Source: Pseudomonas helleri (GTDB taxonomy: Bacteria > Pseudomonadota > Gammaproteobacteria > Pseudomonadales > Pseudomonadaceae). From it: a stretch of 64,000 nt of DNA. The stretch is from positions 62,001 through 126,000 of the forward strand of contig NZ_JYLD01000012.1 in the NCBI RefSeq assembly GCF_001043025.1, given 5' to 3'. Below the pieces are notes generated by a model, which saw only the letters and a program-made list of their open reading frames with translations, did no database searches and had not been told where the DNA came from. This document shows positions 1 to 7,885 of this stretch, one piece after another (position 1 is the stretch's first letter; every line of letters begins with the position of its first letter). The position numbers and the translations under genes are program-made.

Positions 1-486
1 ATGCGCGCCTACATGGACGAAGACGTCACCCCGCAACTCGCCCCCGTGCCGGGCATTGACCTTACGACCTACAAAAACACGCTGGTGCAGCGCTTCTCCA
101 ATCAGGCGATTGCCGACCAATTGGAGCGCGTGTGCTCTGACGGCTCGTCGAAATTCCCCAAATTCACCGTGCCGACGATCAATCGCCTGATTGCCGACGG
201 CGCTGAATTGAAGCGTGCCGCCCTGGTGGTCGCGGCGTGGGCGTTGTACCTCAAGGGGGTTGATGAAACCGGGCAAACCTATGCCATTCCGGACCCGCGC
301 GCAGAGTTCTGCCAGGCGTTGGTGGCTGATGACGAACTGATCGTGCAGCGCCTGCTGGGGGCTGAGGAGATTTTTGGCACGGTGATCCCGCAGTCGGCCG
401 AGTTTGTGGCGGCCTTTGAGTGGTGCCTCAACAGTTTGCGTGAAGTGGGCGTGAGCGGGACGCTGGAGAGTCTGGCGCGGCTGTAA
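1..486 (+). CDS. mtlD: Mannitol 2-dehydrogenase, C-terminal part (cut by window edge)
   Basis: NAD-dependent oxidation of D-mannitol to fructose (also arabitol to xylulose) in the polyol pathway. Only the last 161 residues are present, so about two thirds of a usual 490-residue enzyme lie before position 1. The ATG at position 1 is an internal codon. The visible part is the helical C-terminal domain of the long-chain mannitol dehydrogenase family: an MDEDVTPQLAPVPG segment, then helices running to the C terminus. The catalytic Lys/Asn/His block lies upstream and cannot be checked. The two genes that follow are xylulokinase and fructokinase, as in the Pseudomonas mtlDYZ operon, which supports the call. 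Confidence 0.9.
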   Translation: MRAYMDEDVTPQLAPVPGIDLTTYKNTLVQRFSNQAIADQLERVCSDGSSKFPKFTVPTINRLIADGAELKRAALVVAAWALYLKGVDETGQTYAIPDPRAEFCQALVADDELIVQRLLGAEEIFGTVIPQSAEFVAAFEWCLNSLREVGVSGTLESLARL

Positions 487-544
487 AAGCGCCTATCCCC
501 CCCACCCTCGTCCGCGATCACACGTACTGCAAGGCCAAGCTTCT

Positions 545-2032
545 ATGAAACATCTATATCTGGGCATCGATTGCGGCACCCAGGGCACCAAAGCCCTGGT
601 CCTCGACAGCCAGTCCGGCCAGGTGCTGGGGTTGGGGGCTGCCGCACATACATTAATCCAGGGCGAAAACGGGCGTCGCGAGCAAGACACCGGGCAATGG
701 CTAGAGGCCTTGCAGATCGCCACCCGCCAGGCCCTGAACAACGCCGGGGTCAGCGGCCTGCAGATTCAAGGCATCGGCGTCAGCGGCCAACAGCACGGGC
801 TGGTATTGCTCGACGCAGACGGTAATGTCCTGCGCCCGGCCAAACTCTGGTGTGACACCGAGTCCAGCCCCGAAAACCAACAACTGCTGGTCTGGCTGGG
901 CGGTGATGCCGGGGCGCTCGAGCGCTTGGGGCTGGTGATTGCACCGGGATATACCGTGTCCAAACTGCTCTGGACACGCCGTCACCATCCGCAGGTACTT
1001 GAACAGACCGCGCATATTTTGCTGCCCCACGATTACCTGAATTTCTGGCTGACGGGGCGCTATTGCAGTGAATATGGCGACGCTTCCGGCACCGGTTATT
1101 TCAATGTGCGAACCCGCCAGTGGGACCTCGACATCTTGCGCCACATCGACCCCAGCGGGCGTCTGGAACAGGCACTGCCGCAGTTGCTGGAACCCCATCA
1201 AGCGGTCGGCACACTGCGCCCGCACGTCGCCCACTTGCTGGGCCTCAACCCGAATGCCGTGGTGTCCAGCGGAGGCGGCGACAACATGCTGGGCGCCATC
1301 GGTACGGGCAATATCAGCCCGGGGATCATCACCATGAGCCTCGGCTCGTCGGGCACCGTGTACGCATTTAATGCGCAAGCGCAGATCAGCCCGGATGCCT
1401 CGGTGGCGAGCTTTTGTTCCTCCAGCGGCGGCTGGCTGCCGCTGATTTGTACTCTCAACCTGACCAACGCCACCAGCGCTGTTCGTGAATTGTTCGGGTT
1501 GTCCGTCGAGGCCTTTAACACGCTGGCCAGCCAAGCCCCGATTGGCGCCGACGGGGTCAGCATGCTGCCGTTTTTGAACGGTGAACGGGTGCCCGCCCTG
1601 CCCCATGCCACCGGCAGTGTTCAGGGCTTGACCCTGACCAATATGACCCAGGCCAATCTGTGCCGCGCCGCCATCGAAGGCACCACCTTTGGTTTGCGTT
1701 ACGGTCTGGATTTATTGCGCCGTAACGGCCTGCAAAGCCAGGCCATCCGCCTGGTTGGCGGCGGCTCCAAAAGCGCACTGTGGCGCCAGATGGTGGCCGA
1801 CATCATGAACACCCCGGTGGTCTGTACCGAGCAAAGCGAAGCGGCGGCACTGGGGGCCGCCATTCAGGCGGCATGGTGTGTCAGCGCAGGTGCCGAGACC
1901 CTTGAAGACCTCTGCCAACGTTGCGTGCGGCTAGAGTCAAACAGCCAGACAGACCCCGTCCCGACCCATGTCCTCGCCTATGAACAGGCTTATCAGCGCT
2001 ACCGAGAGCAGGTAAGCGCCTTAACCGAGTGA
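545..2032 (+). CDS. mtlY: Xylulokinase (FGGY family) of the mannitol/arabitol operon
   Basis: Phosphorylates D-xylulose (made from arabitol) to xylulose 5-phosphate in the cytoplasm. It has 495 residues, normal for XylB. It shows the FGGY N-terminal phosphate-binding strand LGIDCGTQGTK (residues 5-15), the GVSGQQHG segment typical of xylulokinases around residue 77, a central SLGSSGTVY motif, and the C-terminal nucleotide-binding GGGSKSALWRQM near residue 405. It starts 58 bp after the dehydrogenase stop with only a weak AAGG upstream. Its stop is followed within 5 bp by the next gene, so the three genes look co-transcribed. Generic annotation would call it xylB. Confidence 0.92.
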   Translation: MKHLYLGIDCGTQGTKALVLDSQSGQVLGLGAAAHTLIQGENGRREQDTGQWLEALQIATRQALNNAGVSGLQIQGIGVSGQQHGLVLLDADGNVLRPAKLWCDTESSPENQQLLVWLGGDAGALERLGLVIAPGYTVSKLLWTRRHHPQVLEQTAHILLPHDYLNFWLTGRYCSEYGDASGTGYFNVRTRQWDLDILRHIDPSGRLEQALPQLLEPHQAVGTLRPHVAHLLGLNPNAVVSSGGGDNMLGAIGTGNISPGIITMSLGSSGTVYAFNAQAQISPDASVASFCSSSGGWLPLICTLNLTNATSAVRELFGLSVEAFNTLASQAPIGADGVSMLPFLNGERVPALPHATGSVQGLTLTNMTQANLCRAAIEGTTFGLRYGLDLLRRNGLQSQAIRLVGGGSKSALWRQMVADIMNTPVVCTEQSEAAALGAAIQAAWCVSAGAETLEDLCQRCVRLESNSQTDPVPTHVLAYEQAYQRYREQVSALTE

Positions 2033-2037
2033 GACTT

Positions 2038-2976
2038 ATGTACCTGGTATGCGGTGAAGCGTTATTTGATTTTTTTGCCCAGGCGGACACGGCCGGCTTG
2101 CCGAATAAAGTCGGCTTTAATGCGATTGCCGGTGGTTCGCCCTTCAACGTGGCCGTGGGCTTGCGTCGACTGGGCGTAGAAGCCGGGTTGTTTGCCGGGC
2201 TTTCCACGGACTATCTGGGCAAACGCCTGAAACAGGTCCTGCTCAACGAAGGCGTGACGGATCAGTATTGGTGGGAGATCGATGCACCCACCACCCTGGC
2301 CATGGTCGCGCTGGATGCCAATGGCGTGCCCAACTACAGCTTTCGCGGTGAAGGCTGTGCCGACCGGCAACTGCACGTGCAGCACCTGCCAACGTTGGGG
2401 CCGCTGATACGTGGAGTACACGTCGGCTCGTTCTCGCTGGTGGTGCAACCGATTGCCGATACGTTGCTGGCCTTGGTGCAACGTGAAAGCGGCAAGCGCC
2501 TGATCAGCCTTGACCCGAACGTGCGGCTCAACCCTGAGCCTGATATCGAGGTGTGGCGCCAGCGGATCAAACAACTGATCCCCTATGCCGACCTGATAAA
2601 AGTCAGCGATGAAGACCTTGAGTTGCTGTATCCGGGACAAGACCCGCAGCAGATCGCGCAATCCTGGTTGAGTCAGCGTTGTCAGTTAGTGTTTTTGACT
2701 CGGGGCGCAGAAGGCGCAAGCGTGTTAAGTCGCGAACACGGGCAGTATTCGCTGCCAGCGCAGTCGGTGACCGTGGCCGATACCGTGGGCGCCGGTGACA
2801 CCTTTCAGGCTGCGGTCATTGCCTGGCTGACCGAGCAGCAACGGGATTCAATCGAAGGTTTGCAGCAGTTGAGCAAAGCGGACATCGCCGCCCTGCTCGA
2901 TTTTGCATGCCGTGCGGCGGCACTGACCTGCAGCAAAACCGGGCCGGATTTGCCGTACAGGCACCAATTGGATTAA
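2038..2976 (+). CDS. mtlZ: Fructokinase (PfkB family)
   Basis: Phosphorylates the fructose produced from mannitol. The PfkB fold is recognisable from the N-terminal CGEALFDFF strand, the GGSPFNVAVGL sugar-binding segment near residue 30, and the DTVGAGDTF anion-hole/catalytic signature around residues 248-256. A GTG at 2029 overlapping the previous stop is also in frame, but the ATG at 2038 gives the normal family N terminus, so 312 residues is preferred. It is the last gene of the polyol operon, with a REP palindrome immediately downstream. Confidence 0.9.
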   Translation: MYLVCGEALFDFFAQADTAGLPNKVGFNAIAGGSPFNVAVGLRRLGVEAGLFAGLSTDYLGKRLKQVLLNEGVTDQYWWEIDAPTTLAMVALDANGVPNYSFRGEGCADRQLHVQHLPTLGPLIRGVHVGSFSLVVQPIADTLLALVQRESGKRLISLDPNVRLNPEPDIEVWRQRIKQLIPYADLIKVSDEDLELLYPGQDPQQIAQSWLSQRCQLVFLTRGAEGASVLSREHGQYSLPAQSVTVADTVGAGDTFQAAVIAWLTEQQRDSIEGLQQLSKADIAALLDFACRAAALTCSKTGPDLPYRHQLD

Positions 2977-2984
2977 GACATCTC

Positions 2985-3040
2985 TTGTAGGAGCGAGCTT
3001 GCCTCGCGATCTTTTGATCTTTAAAAGCTCGCTCCTACAA
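2985..3040. repeat. REP palindrome (TGTAGGAGCGAGC family)
   Basis: An imperfect inverted repeat between the convergent fructokinase and porin genes. The left arm reads TTGTAGGAGCGAGCTTGCC and the right arm ends GCTCGCTCCTACAA. The right arm is shortened: it lacks the CGCGAGGCAA part present in other copies. The same unit recurs at 15951, 41375, 41741, 44639, 53013 and 62678. The hairpin probably also stops transcription from both sides. Confidence 0.9.
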
Positions 3041-3049
3041 GGGGGATGG

Positions 3050-4351
3050 TTACCAGATCGACAGGTTATAGGCGACGATCAGTCGTGTTTCGTCGACGTC
3101 GCGGGCGAATTTTGAGTAGTTGGTGCGGTAGGTCGCATTTCTGAAGCGCACGCTGACGTCTTTGAACAGGCCGCTCTGCACCACGTATTTGAGCTCGCTG
3201 TCGCGTTCCCACTCTTTGCCTTCTTCGTTGCGGCCAACCACTTTGATGTTGTCGCCGTTCACGTATCGGGTCATGAAGGACAAACCGTCGATGCCCATGG
3301 CTTTAAAGTCGTAGTCGTAACGCAGTTGCCACGAGCGCTCTTGCGCGTTGGCAAAGTCGTTGACCTGAACATAGTTGACCAGGTAAGGGTTGGTCCCATC
3401 CAGGTACGGCATTGAGGTCTTGCCGTTCAGGGTCTGCCAACCGGCACCGAACTTATGACCGCCCAACGTGTACGACAGCAAGGTGCCAAAGGCACGGTTA
3501 TCGATGGTCCCGGCTCTGGACGAGCCGCTGTCATCGCTTTTCAGCAAGCGCACATCGGCGGCCAGTACACCCGGCCCCATCGGCTGCTTGGCCAACAGGC
3601 CAATGAACTGCTGACGGTAAATGTCTTGCAGCTCAGCGTAGTGGTACTGCGCCGTCAGTTGCTCGTTAACCTTGTAATCGAGGCCGTACATCGTGAAATG
3701 GTCAGCCGTGATGTTGCAGGCATAACGCTTGTTTTTGCAGTTCAGCCGCAGGTCCTGGGAGTCGGTGGAGTCCCGCGCGGTGTAGCGGTCCAGACGCGAA
3801 GCCATGAACTTCAGGTCTTTGATTTCCTGAGACTCCAGCATCGCGCCGTTGAAGATGTTGGGCAGCAAACGGCCGTCGTTGTACTTGAGCAACGGCAGGT
3901 CAGGCAGCAAGGTGCCGTACTTGAGCACGGTCTTGGAAACACGCATTTTGGCGGTCAGGCCACCTTTGGCGTATTGATCTTTGGAACGACGCGGATCGCT
4001 GCCGGTCGAAGGCAGCAGGCCGCTGTTACTGTTGGCCGGGCTGGAGTCCAACTTGATCCCCAGCATGCCCAGCGCATCGAGGCCAAAACCGACGGTGCCT
4101 TCGGTGTAGCCCGATTGCAGGTTGAGGATAAAGCCTTGCGCCGTCTCATCGCGCTTGGAAGCGCCTTGAGGGCTTGAACTGCTGCCATCGCGGAAGTCGC
4201 GATTGAAGTACACCGTGCGCGACTCCAGCGAGCCGCTGCTGTCTTCAAAAAAACCGCCGGCCTGCGTCTGGGCAGCGAAACCGGCACACACGGCCAGTGC
4301 ACTCATACGCGCCATGCGGCTTTGCTTCAACGATGAAAAAGGATGAACCAT
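3050..4351 (-). CDS. OprD-family outer-membrane porin
   Basis: A substrate-specific 18-stranded beta-barrel porin. The reading frame extends upstream to 4483, but the ATG at 4351 has GGAG placed six bases before it and gives a clean signal peptide (SLKQSRMARMSALAVCAGF, cleavage after AQTQA). That leaves 433 residues, normal for OprD proteins. Family hallmarks are the mature start GGFFEDS...LESRTVYFNRDFRD, many short aromatic strands such as WQLRYDYDF, and a C terminus ending in aromatic IW. Substrate cannot be read from sequence. Neighbouring polyol genes point the other way and do not form an operon with it. No regulator is adjacent on the same strand. Confidence 0.9.
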   Translation of the reverse strand: MVHPFSSLKQSRMARMSALAVCAGFAAQTQAGGFFEDSSGSLESRTVYFNRDFRDGSSSSPQGASKRDETAQGFILNLQSGYTEGTVGFGLDALGMLGIKLDSSPANSNSGLLPSTGSDPRRSKDQYAKGGLTAKMRVSKTVLKYGTLLPDLPLLKYNDGRLLPNIFNGAMLESQEIKDLKFMASRLDRYTARDSTDSQDLRLNCKNKRYACNITADHFTMYGLDYKVNEQLTAQYHYAELQDIYRQQFIGLLAKQPMGPGVLAADVRLLKSDDSGSSRAGTIDNRAFGTLLSYTLGGHKFGAGWQTLNGKTSMPYLDGTNPYLVNYVQVNDFANAQERSWQLRYDYDFKAMGIDGLSFMTRYVNGDNIKVVGRNEEGKEWERDSELKYVVQSGLFKDVSVRFRNATYRTNYSKFARDVDETRLIVAYNLSIW

Positions 4352-4592
4352 GACCATGCTCCAGCAGCGAATCTTTCGCGCAACAAAAACAAGGGACGTC
4401 GCACCTGCGGTGAAATACCGAAGCGAATCCCTTGCCTGTAAAAACGGGGCGCAATTGTACGAAAGGCTAAGCTCGACACTCATTGGACCTTAGTCGCACG
4501 CTCAAGCACGGGCTTTTCAAGATCATTAATAGCCTTTAGCCGCTATCCGGCATTAAATACACTTCTTTTAGCTTCACACTCGGGACTTATCC

Positions 4593-6326
4593 ATGAGCGC
4601 CGTTTTTACCACCCGCCAACTCACGGCGTTGGCACGCAGCCCTTTGGGCCAGATCACTGACTGGCCGCAAAGCCTGCGCACCAGTGCGCAAATGGTCATG
4701 CACTCACCCATGCCAATGTTGTTGCTGTGGGGCGAAGAACTGACGCAAATCTACAACGACAGTTTTGCCGCACTGGCGGGCAACAAGCACCCGGCAGGCT
4801 TTGCTCAGCCGCTGCATTTCAGCTGGCCGGAATACGCAGAGTTCAGTCGACCGGTGATTGCCTCGGTACGGGCCGGGCAAAGCCGCTCGTACCTGGACCA
4901 GTACTTCCTTTATCCGGACCAGAAGCACGCCACCGAACTGTGGCTGGACCTGACCTTTAGCCCGATTCACGACGAGCAAGGCAACGTGGCGGGCATCCTG
5001 ATGACGGCAGTCAAGACCTCGCGCCGCAGGCGCACCGCCATCAAGTTGCGCCAACGCTCGCTGGCCAGCCGCAAAGCCCAGCATGACACTGAAGAGCGTC
5101 TGCAATTGGCACTGACCGCCACCAACGGCGTCGGCACCTGGGACTGGAACATTGACCAGGACCTGTTTGTGACCGATAGCCGCTTCGCGCAAATGCACGG
5201 CATCGAGCCGCAGCTTTCCGGGCAATTGCCGATCACCGCCTACCTGCAAGGCGTGCACCCTGATGACCGCGCACTGCTGACCCGTACGATCAAGGACTGC
5301 GTGACCCGTAACGGCGAGTACGCTCAGGAATATCGCCTGCAGAACCTGGACGGCAAGGTGCGCTGGATTTTTGCCCGGGGCCGTTGTTTTTCCGGCGGCC
5401 CAGGCAGTGCTCAACGCTTTATGGGCGCGGCGCTGGACATCACCGAGCGTAAAAAAACCGAACAAGCGCTGCTCAACCTCAATGAAACCCTTGAGGAGCG
5501 CGTTGCGCAGCGCACCCAGGCATTGGCCGAAGCCAACGCGCAACTGCAACGTGAGATGCACGAGCGTGAACGGGCCGAAGAAGCTTTGCGGCATGCCCAG
5601 AAAATGGAAGCCGTGGGCCAGTTAACCGGTGGTATCGCCCACGACTTCAACAATATGCTCACCGGGATTCTCGGCAGCCTGGACTTGATGAAGCGTTATA
5701 TCGCGGCCGGTCGGATCACTGAAGTGGGTCGTTTTACCGACGCAGCGGTGTCTTCGGCACAGCGTGCAGCGGCCCTGACGCACCGATTGCTGTCGTTTTC
5801 CAGGCGCCAATCACTGGACCGCAGGCCGCTGGACCCCAACCAACTGGTCAGCTCACTGCAAGCGCTGTTCAGCAGTACCAAAGGGGCCAATATTGATTTG
5901 CACGTTGAACTGGGCGAAGACGTCTGGGCCGTGAACACAGACAGCGGCCAGCTCGAAAGCGCCCTGCTCAACCTGATTATCAATGCCCGGGACGCCATGC
6001 CAGACGGCGGCGAGTTGGTCGTGCGTACCGCCAACACCTACCTCACAGACAGCCAGTCCAGCACGCTTGAGCCGATCAAGGCCGGTGAGTATGTGATGTT
6101 TGAAGTCAGCGACAACGGTGCGGGCATGACTCCGCAAATTCTTGCCAAGGCCTTTGACCCGTTCTTTACCACCAAGCCGGTGGGCCAAGGCACCGGTCTG
6201 GGCCTGTCGATGATCTACGGCTTTGCCCAGCAGTCCGGCGGGCACGTCAGCATCATCAGCGAAAGTGGCTCCGGCACCCGCGTGCGCTTGCACTTGCCGC
6301 GCTACCTGGAGAAAACTCAGGCATAA
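4593..6326 (+). CDS. Soluble PAS-domain sensor histidine kinase
   Basis: 577 residues and no transmembrane segment, so a cytoplasmic kinase. Order: an N-terminal PAS-like region (about 20-145), a second PAS with a PAC tail ending MGAALDITERKKTE (about 170-290), a coiled coil (290-340), HisKA with H-box GGIAHDFNNML (His350 is the predicted phosphorylation site), then HATPase_c with N-box LLNLIINARDAMPDGG, D-box VSDNGAGM and G2 box GTGLGLSMIYGF. It stops just after the ATPase domain. Close relatives in Pseudomonas often carry a receiver domain here, and none follows. No response regulator is adjacent, so the partner is unknown. The AT-rich 109-bp gap to the porin start probably holds divergent promoters. 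Confidence 0.85.
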   Translation: MSAVFTTRQLTALARSPLGQITDWPQSLRTSAQMVMHSPMPMLLLWGEELTQIYNDSFAALAGNKHPAGFAQPLHFSWPEYAEFSRPVIASVRAGQSRSYLDQYFLYPDQKHATELWLDLTFSPIHDEQGNVAGILMTAVKTSRRRRTAIKLRQRSLASRKAQHDTEERLQLALTATNGVGTWDWNIDQDLFVTDSRFAQMHGIEPQLSGQLPITAYLQGVHPDDRALLTRTIKDCVTRNGEYAQEYRLQNLDGKVRWIFARGRCFSGGPGSAQRFMGAALDITERKKTEQALLNLNETLEERVAQRTQALAEANAQLQREMHERERAEEALRHAQKMEAVGQLTGGIAHDFNNMLTGILGSLDLMKRYIAAGRITEVGRFTDAAVSSAQRAAALTHRLLSFSRRQSLDRRPLDPNQLVSSLQALFSSTKGANIDLHVELGEDVWAVNTDSGQLESALLNLIINARDAMPDGGELVVRTANTYLTDSQSSTLEPIKAGEYVMFEVSDNGAGMTPQILAKAFDPFFTTKPVGQGTGLGLSMIYGFAQQSGGHVSIISESGSGTRVRLHLPRYLEKTQA

Positions 6327-6371
6327 TCCGCGCCCTCGTAAAAAGCCCCACAGTTGCAAGGTATCTGCCCC

Positions 6372-6647
6372 ATGAAAGCTCAAGCCCGCCACATTCTGGT
6401 CAAGACCGCCGAAGAAGCCGAGTCGCTCAAGCAGCGCATTGCCAAAGGCGAAGCCTTCGATGTGCTGGCAAAAAAGTTCTCGACCTGCCCGTCAGGCAAG
6501 CGCGGGGGTGACTTGGGCGAAGTGCGTCCGGGGCAGATGGTCGGGGTGATTGATCAGATCATCTTCAAAAAGCCGCTGCGCGTGGTGCACGGCCCGGTGA
6601 AGAGCAAATTTGGCTATCACCTGGTGCAAGTGTTTTACCGCGACTGA
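6372..6647 (+). CDS. ppiC: Parvulin-type peptidyl-prolyl cis-trans isomerase C
   Basis: A small cytoplasmic prolyl isomerase. The 91 residues cover a single parvulin domain: ARHILVK at the N terminus, STCPSGKRGGDLGEVRPGQMV in the middle (active-site Cys and substrate groove) and FGYHLVQV at the end. Length and sequence follow E. coli PpiC closely. An in-frame codon at 6354 is possible, but the ATG at 6372 is the family start. It lies 45 bp after the histidine kinase and could be read from the same transcript. Confidence 0.93.
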   Translation: MKAQARHILVKTAEEAESLKQRIAKGEAFDVLAKKFSTCPSGKRGGDLGEVRPGQMVGVIDQIIFKKPLRVVHGPVKSKFGYHLVQVFYRD

Positions 6648-6707
6648 ATCGGTTAACCCTGCGGGAACAAACCCCTACCTCCTTTATGTTATTGCCCTGC
6701 ACCTTCC

Positions 6708-6763
6708 ATAGCCTCAAGCTATGCACTTCCTAAAAATCATAAAGTGCGTTTCAACGAGGCTGT
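6708..6763 (+). promoter_or_regulatory. Candidate 5' leader stem hiding the Shine-Dalgarno of the first rarD gene
   Basis: ATAGCCTC at 6708-6715 can pair with GAGGCTGT at 6756-6763 (8 pairs, one G-U). This buries the GAGG ribosome-binding site two bases before the GTG start. The enclosed 40 nt contain a GCACTT/AAGTGC hairpin. The left arm can instead form a local hairpin, ATAGC/GCTAT (6708-6722), which would free the ribosome-binding site. The two folds are mutually exclusive, as in a translational switch. This is inferred from base pairing only. Confidence 0.4.
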
Positions 6764-6764
6764 T

Positions 6765-7649
6765 GTGTCCAAAGGTATTGTTTTATCGGTTCTGGCATCG
6801 AGCCTGTTCGGTGTCATGTATTACTACACGTCCATGCTGTGGCCCCTGAGCGGGGCTGAGATATTCGGTTGGCGGATGCTTCTGACGCTGCCATGCATGA
6901 CGCTGTTCATGTTTTTCTCGGGTGACTGGCGACACGTCCCGGTGATCTTCTCCCGCCTGCGCAAGCAGCCTCGGTTGTGGGGCGTGCTGGCGGCATCCAG
7001 CGCGCTGGTTGGGGTGCAACTCTGGCTGTTCCTGTGGGCGCCGCTTAACGGGCATAGCCTGGATGTGTCGCTGGGGTACTTTTTGCTGCCGCTGACCATG
7101 CTGCTGACCGCGCGCATCGTGTTTGGCGAGCACTTGTCGCACTTGCAAAAAATCGCTGCTGCCCTGGCCACCATCGGTGTGGCCAACGAGGTCTATCGCG
7201 TGGGCGGGTTCTCATGGACCACGCTGCTGGTGGCCATTGGTTACCCGGTGTATTTCGTGCTGCGCAAACGCATGGCGACCGACAACCTCGGCGGTTTGTG
7301 GTTTGACATGCTGTTGCTGATCCCGATTGCCTGGTGGTTCGTGCAAAGCGGCGAACACGGTTTCGACGTGGCCAGCGAGCGAGCAGCACTGTATGTGCTA
7401 ATCCCGATTCTGGGCGGCATCAGTGCGCTGGCCTTGATCAGCTACATCATTGCCAGCCGGATGCTACCGTTCAGCCTGTTTGGCTTGCTCAGTTATGTTG
7501 AACCGGTGTTGTTGGTCCTTGTCGCCCTGCTGCTGGGCGAAAGCATCAGCTCAGGCCAATGGCTGACGTACATCCCGATCTGGCTGGCGGTGATGGTGCT
7601 GATCTTCGAAGGGTTCAAACATTTGGTGCGCCAACGTCGATCTGTGTAG
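6765..7649 (+). CDS. rarD: RarD-type EamA (DMT superfamily) inner-membrane transporter, copy 1
   Basis: A ten-helix inner-membrane permease of unknown substrate. RarD features include the first helix SKGIVLSVLASSLFGVMYYY, the ALVGVQLWLFLWAPLNGHSLD segment, SLGYFLLPL and FGEHLSHLQK near the middle, and LLSYVEPVLL with a C-terminal basic tail RQRRSV. An upstream in-frame ATG at 6744 exists. The GTG at 6765 has GAGG five bases before it and matches the identical arrangement in the second copy, so it is preferred (294 residues). A paralogue follows 235 bp downstream in the same orientation. Confidence 0.88.
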   Translation: MSKGIVLSVLASSLFGVMYYYTSMLWPLSGAEIFGWRMLLTLPCMTLFMFFSGDWRHVPVIFSRLRKQPRLWGVLAASSALVGVQLWLFLWAPLNGHSLDVSLGYFLLPLTMLLTARIVFGEHLSHLQKIAAALATIGVANEVYRVGGFSWTTLLVAIGYPVYFVLRKRMATDNLGGLWFDMLLLIPIAWWFVQSGEHGFDVASERAALYVLIPILGGISALALISYIIASRMLPFSLFGLLSYVEPVLLVLVALLLGESISSGQWLTYIPIWLAVMVLIFEGFKHLVRQRRSV

Positions 7650-7813
7650 CGTTTGAGCCTGCCCGGATGCTGCCCAAACTACCGTTAATCACTTTTTCAG
7701 AAAACACGAACGCTCGTTTAAAACGACTTTGGCCCAGTATTTGCTTGGACTTTTAAAGTTTGATCGTTTTCTGTAAGTCCTTAAGCCAAGTCACTGGTTT
7801 AAAAGGGATTTGC

Positions 7814-7885
7814 CAACGACCTCCAACAACCTCAATCTATGTGCCCACTCTCATGAGTAACGCTGTAGATCCATTGAGGTTGTTG
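7814..7885 (+). promoter_or_regulatory. Candidate 5' leader stem hiding the Shine-Dalgarno of the second rarD gene
   Basis: CAACAACCTCAAT at 7824-7836 is a perfect 13-bp inverted match to ATTGAGGTTGTTG at 7873-7885. That right arm contains the GAGG ribosome-binding site and the first base of the GTG start. A second copy of the anti-Shine-Dalgarno arm, CAACGACCTC, sits directly before it (7814-7823). The equivalent stem in the first copy has a G-C pair where this one has A-T, so pairing is preserved while sequence differs. Inferred from sequence only. Confidence 0.45.

Noticed and set aside
701..1606. A 301-codon open frame on the minus strand opposite the xylulokinase gene
   Set aside because: It lies wholly within a clear kinase gene on the other strand. 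Long antisense frames are expected in GC-rich DNA, and the product has no recognisable domain.
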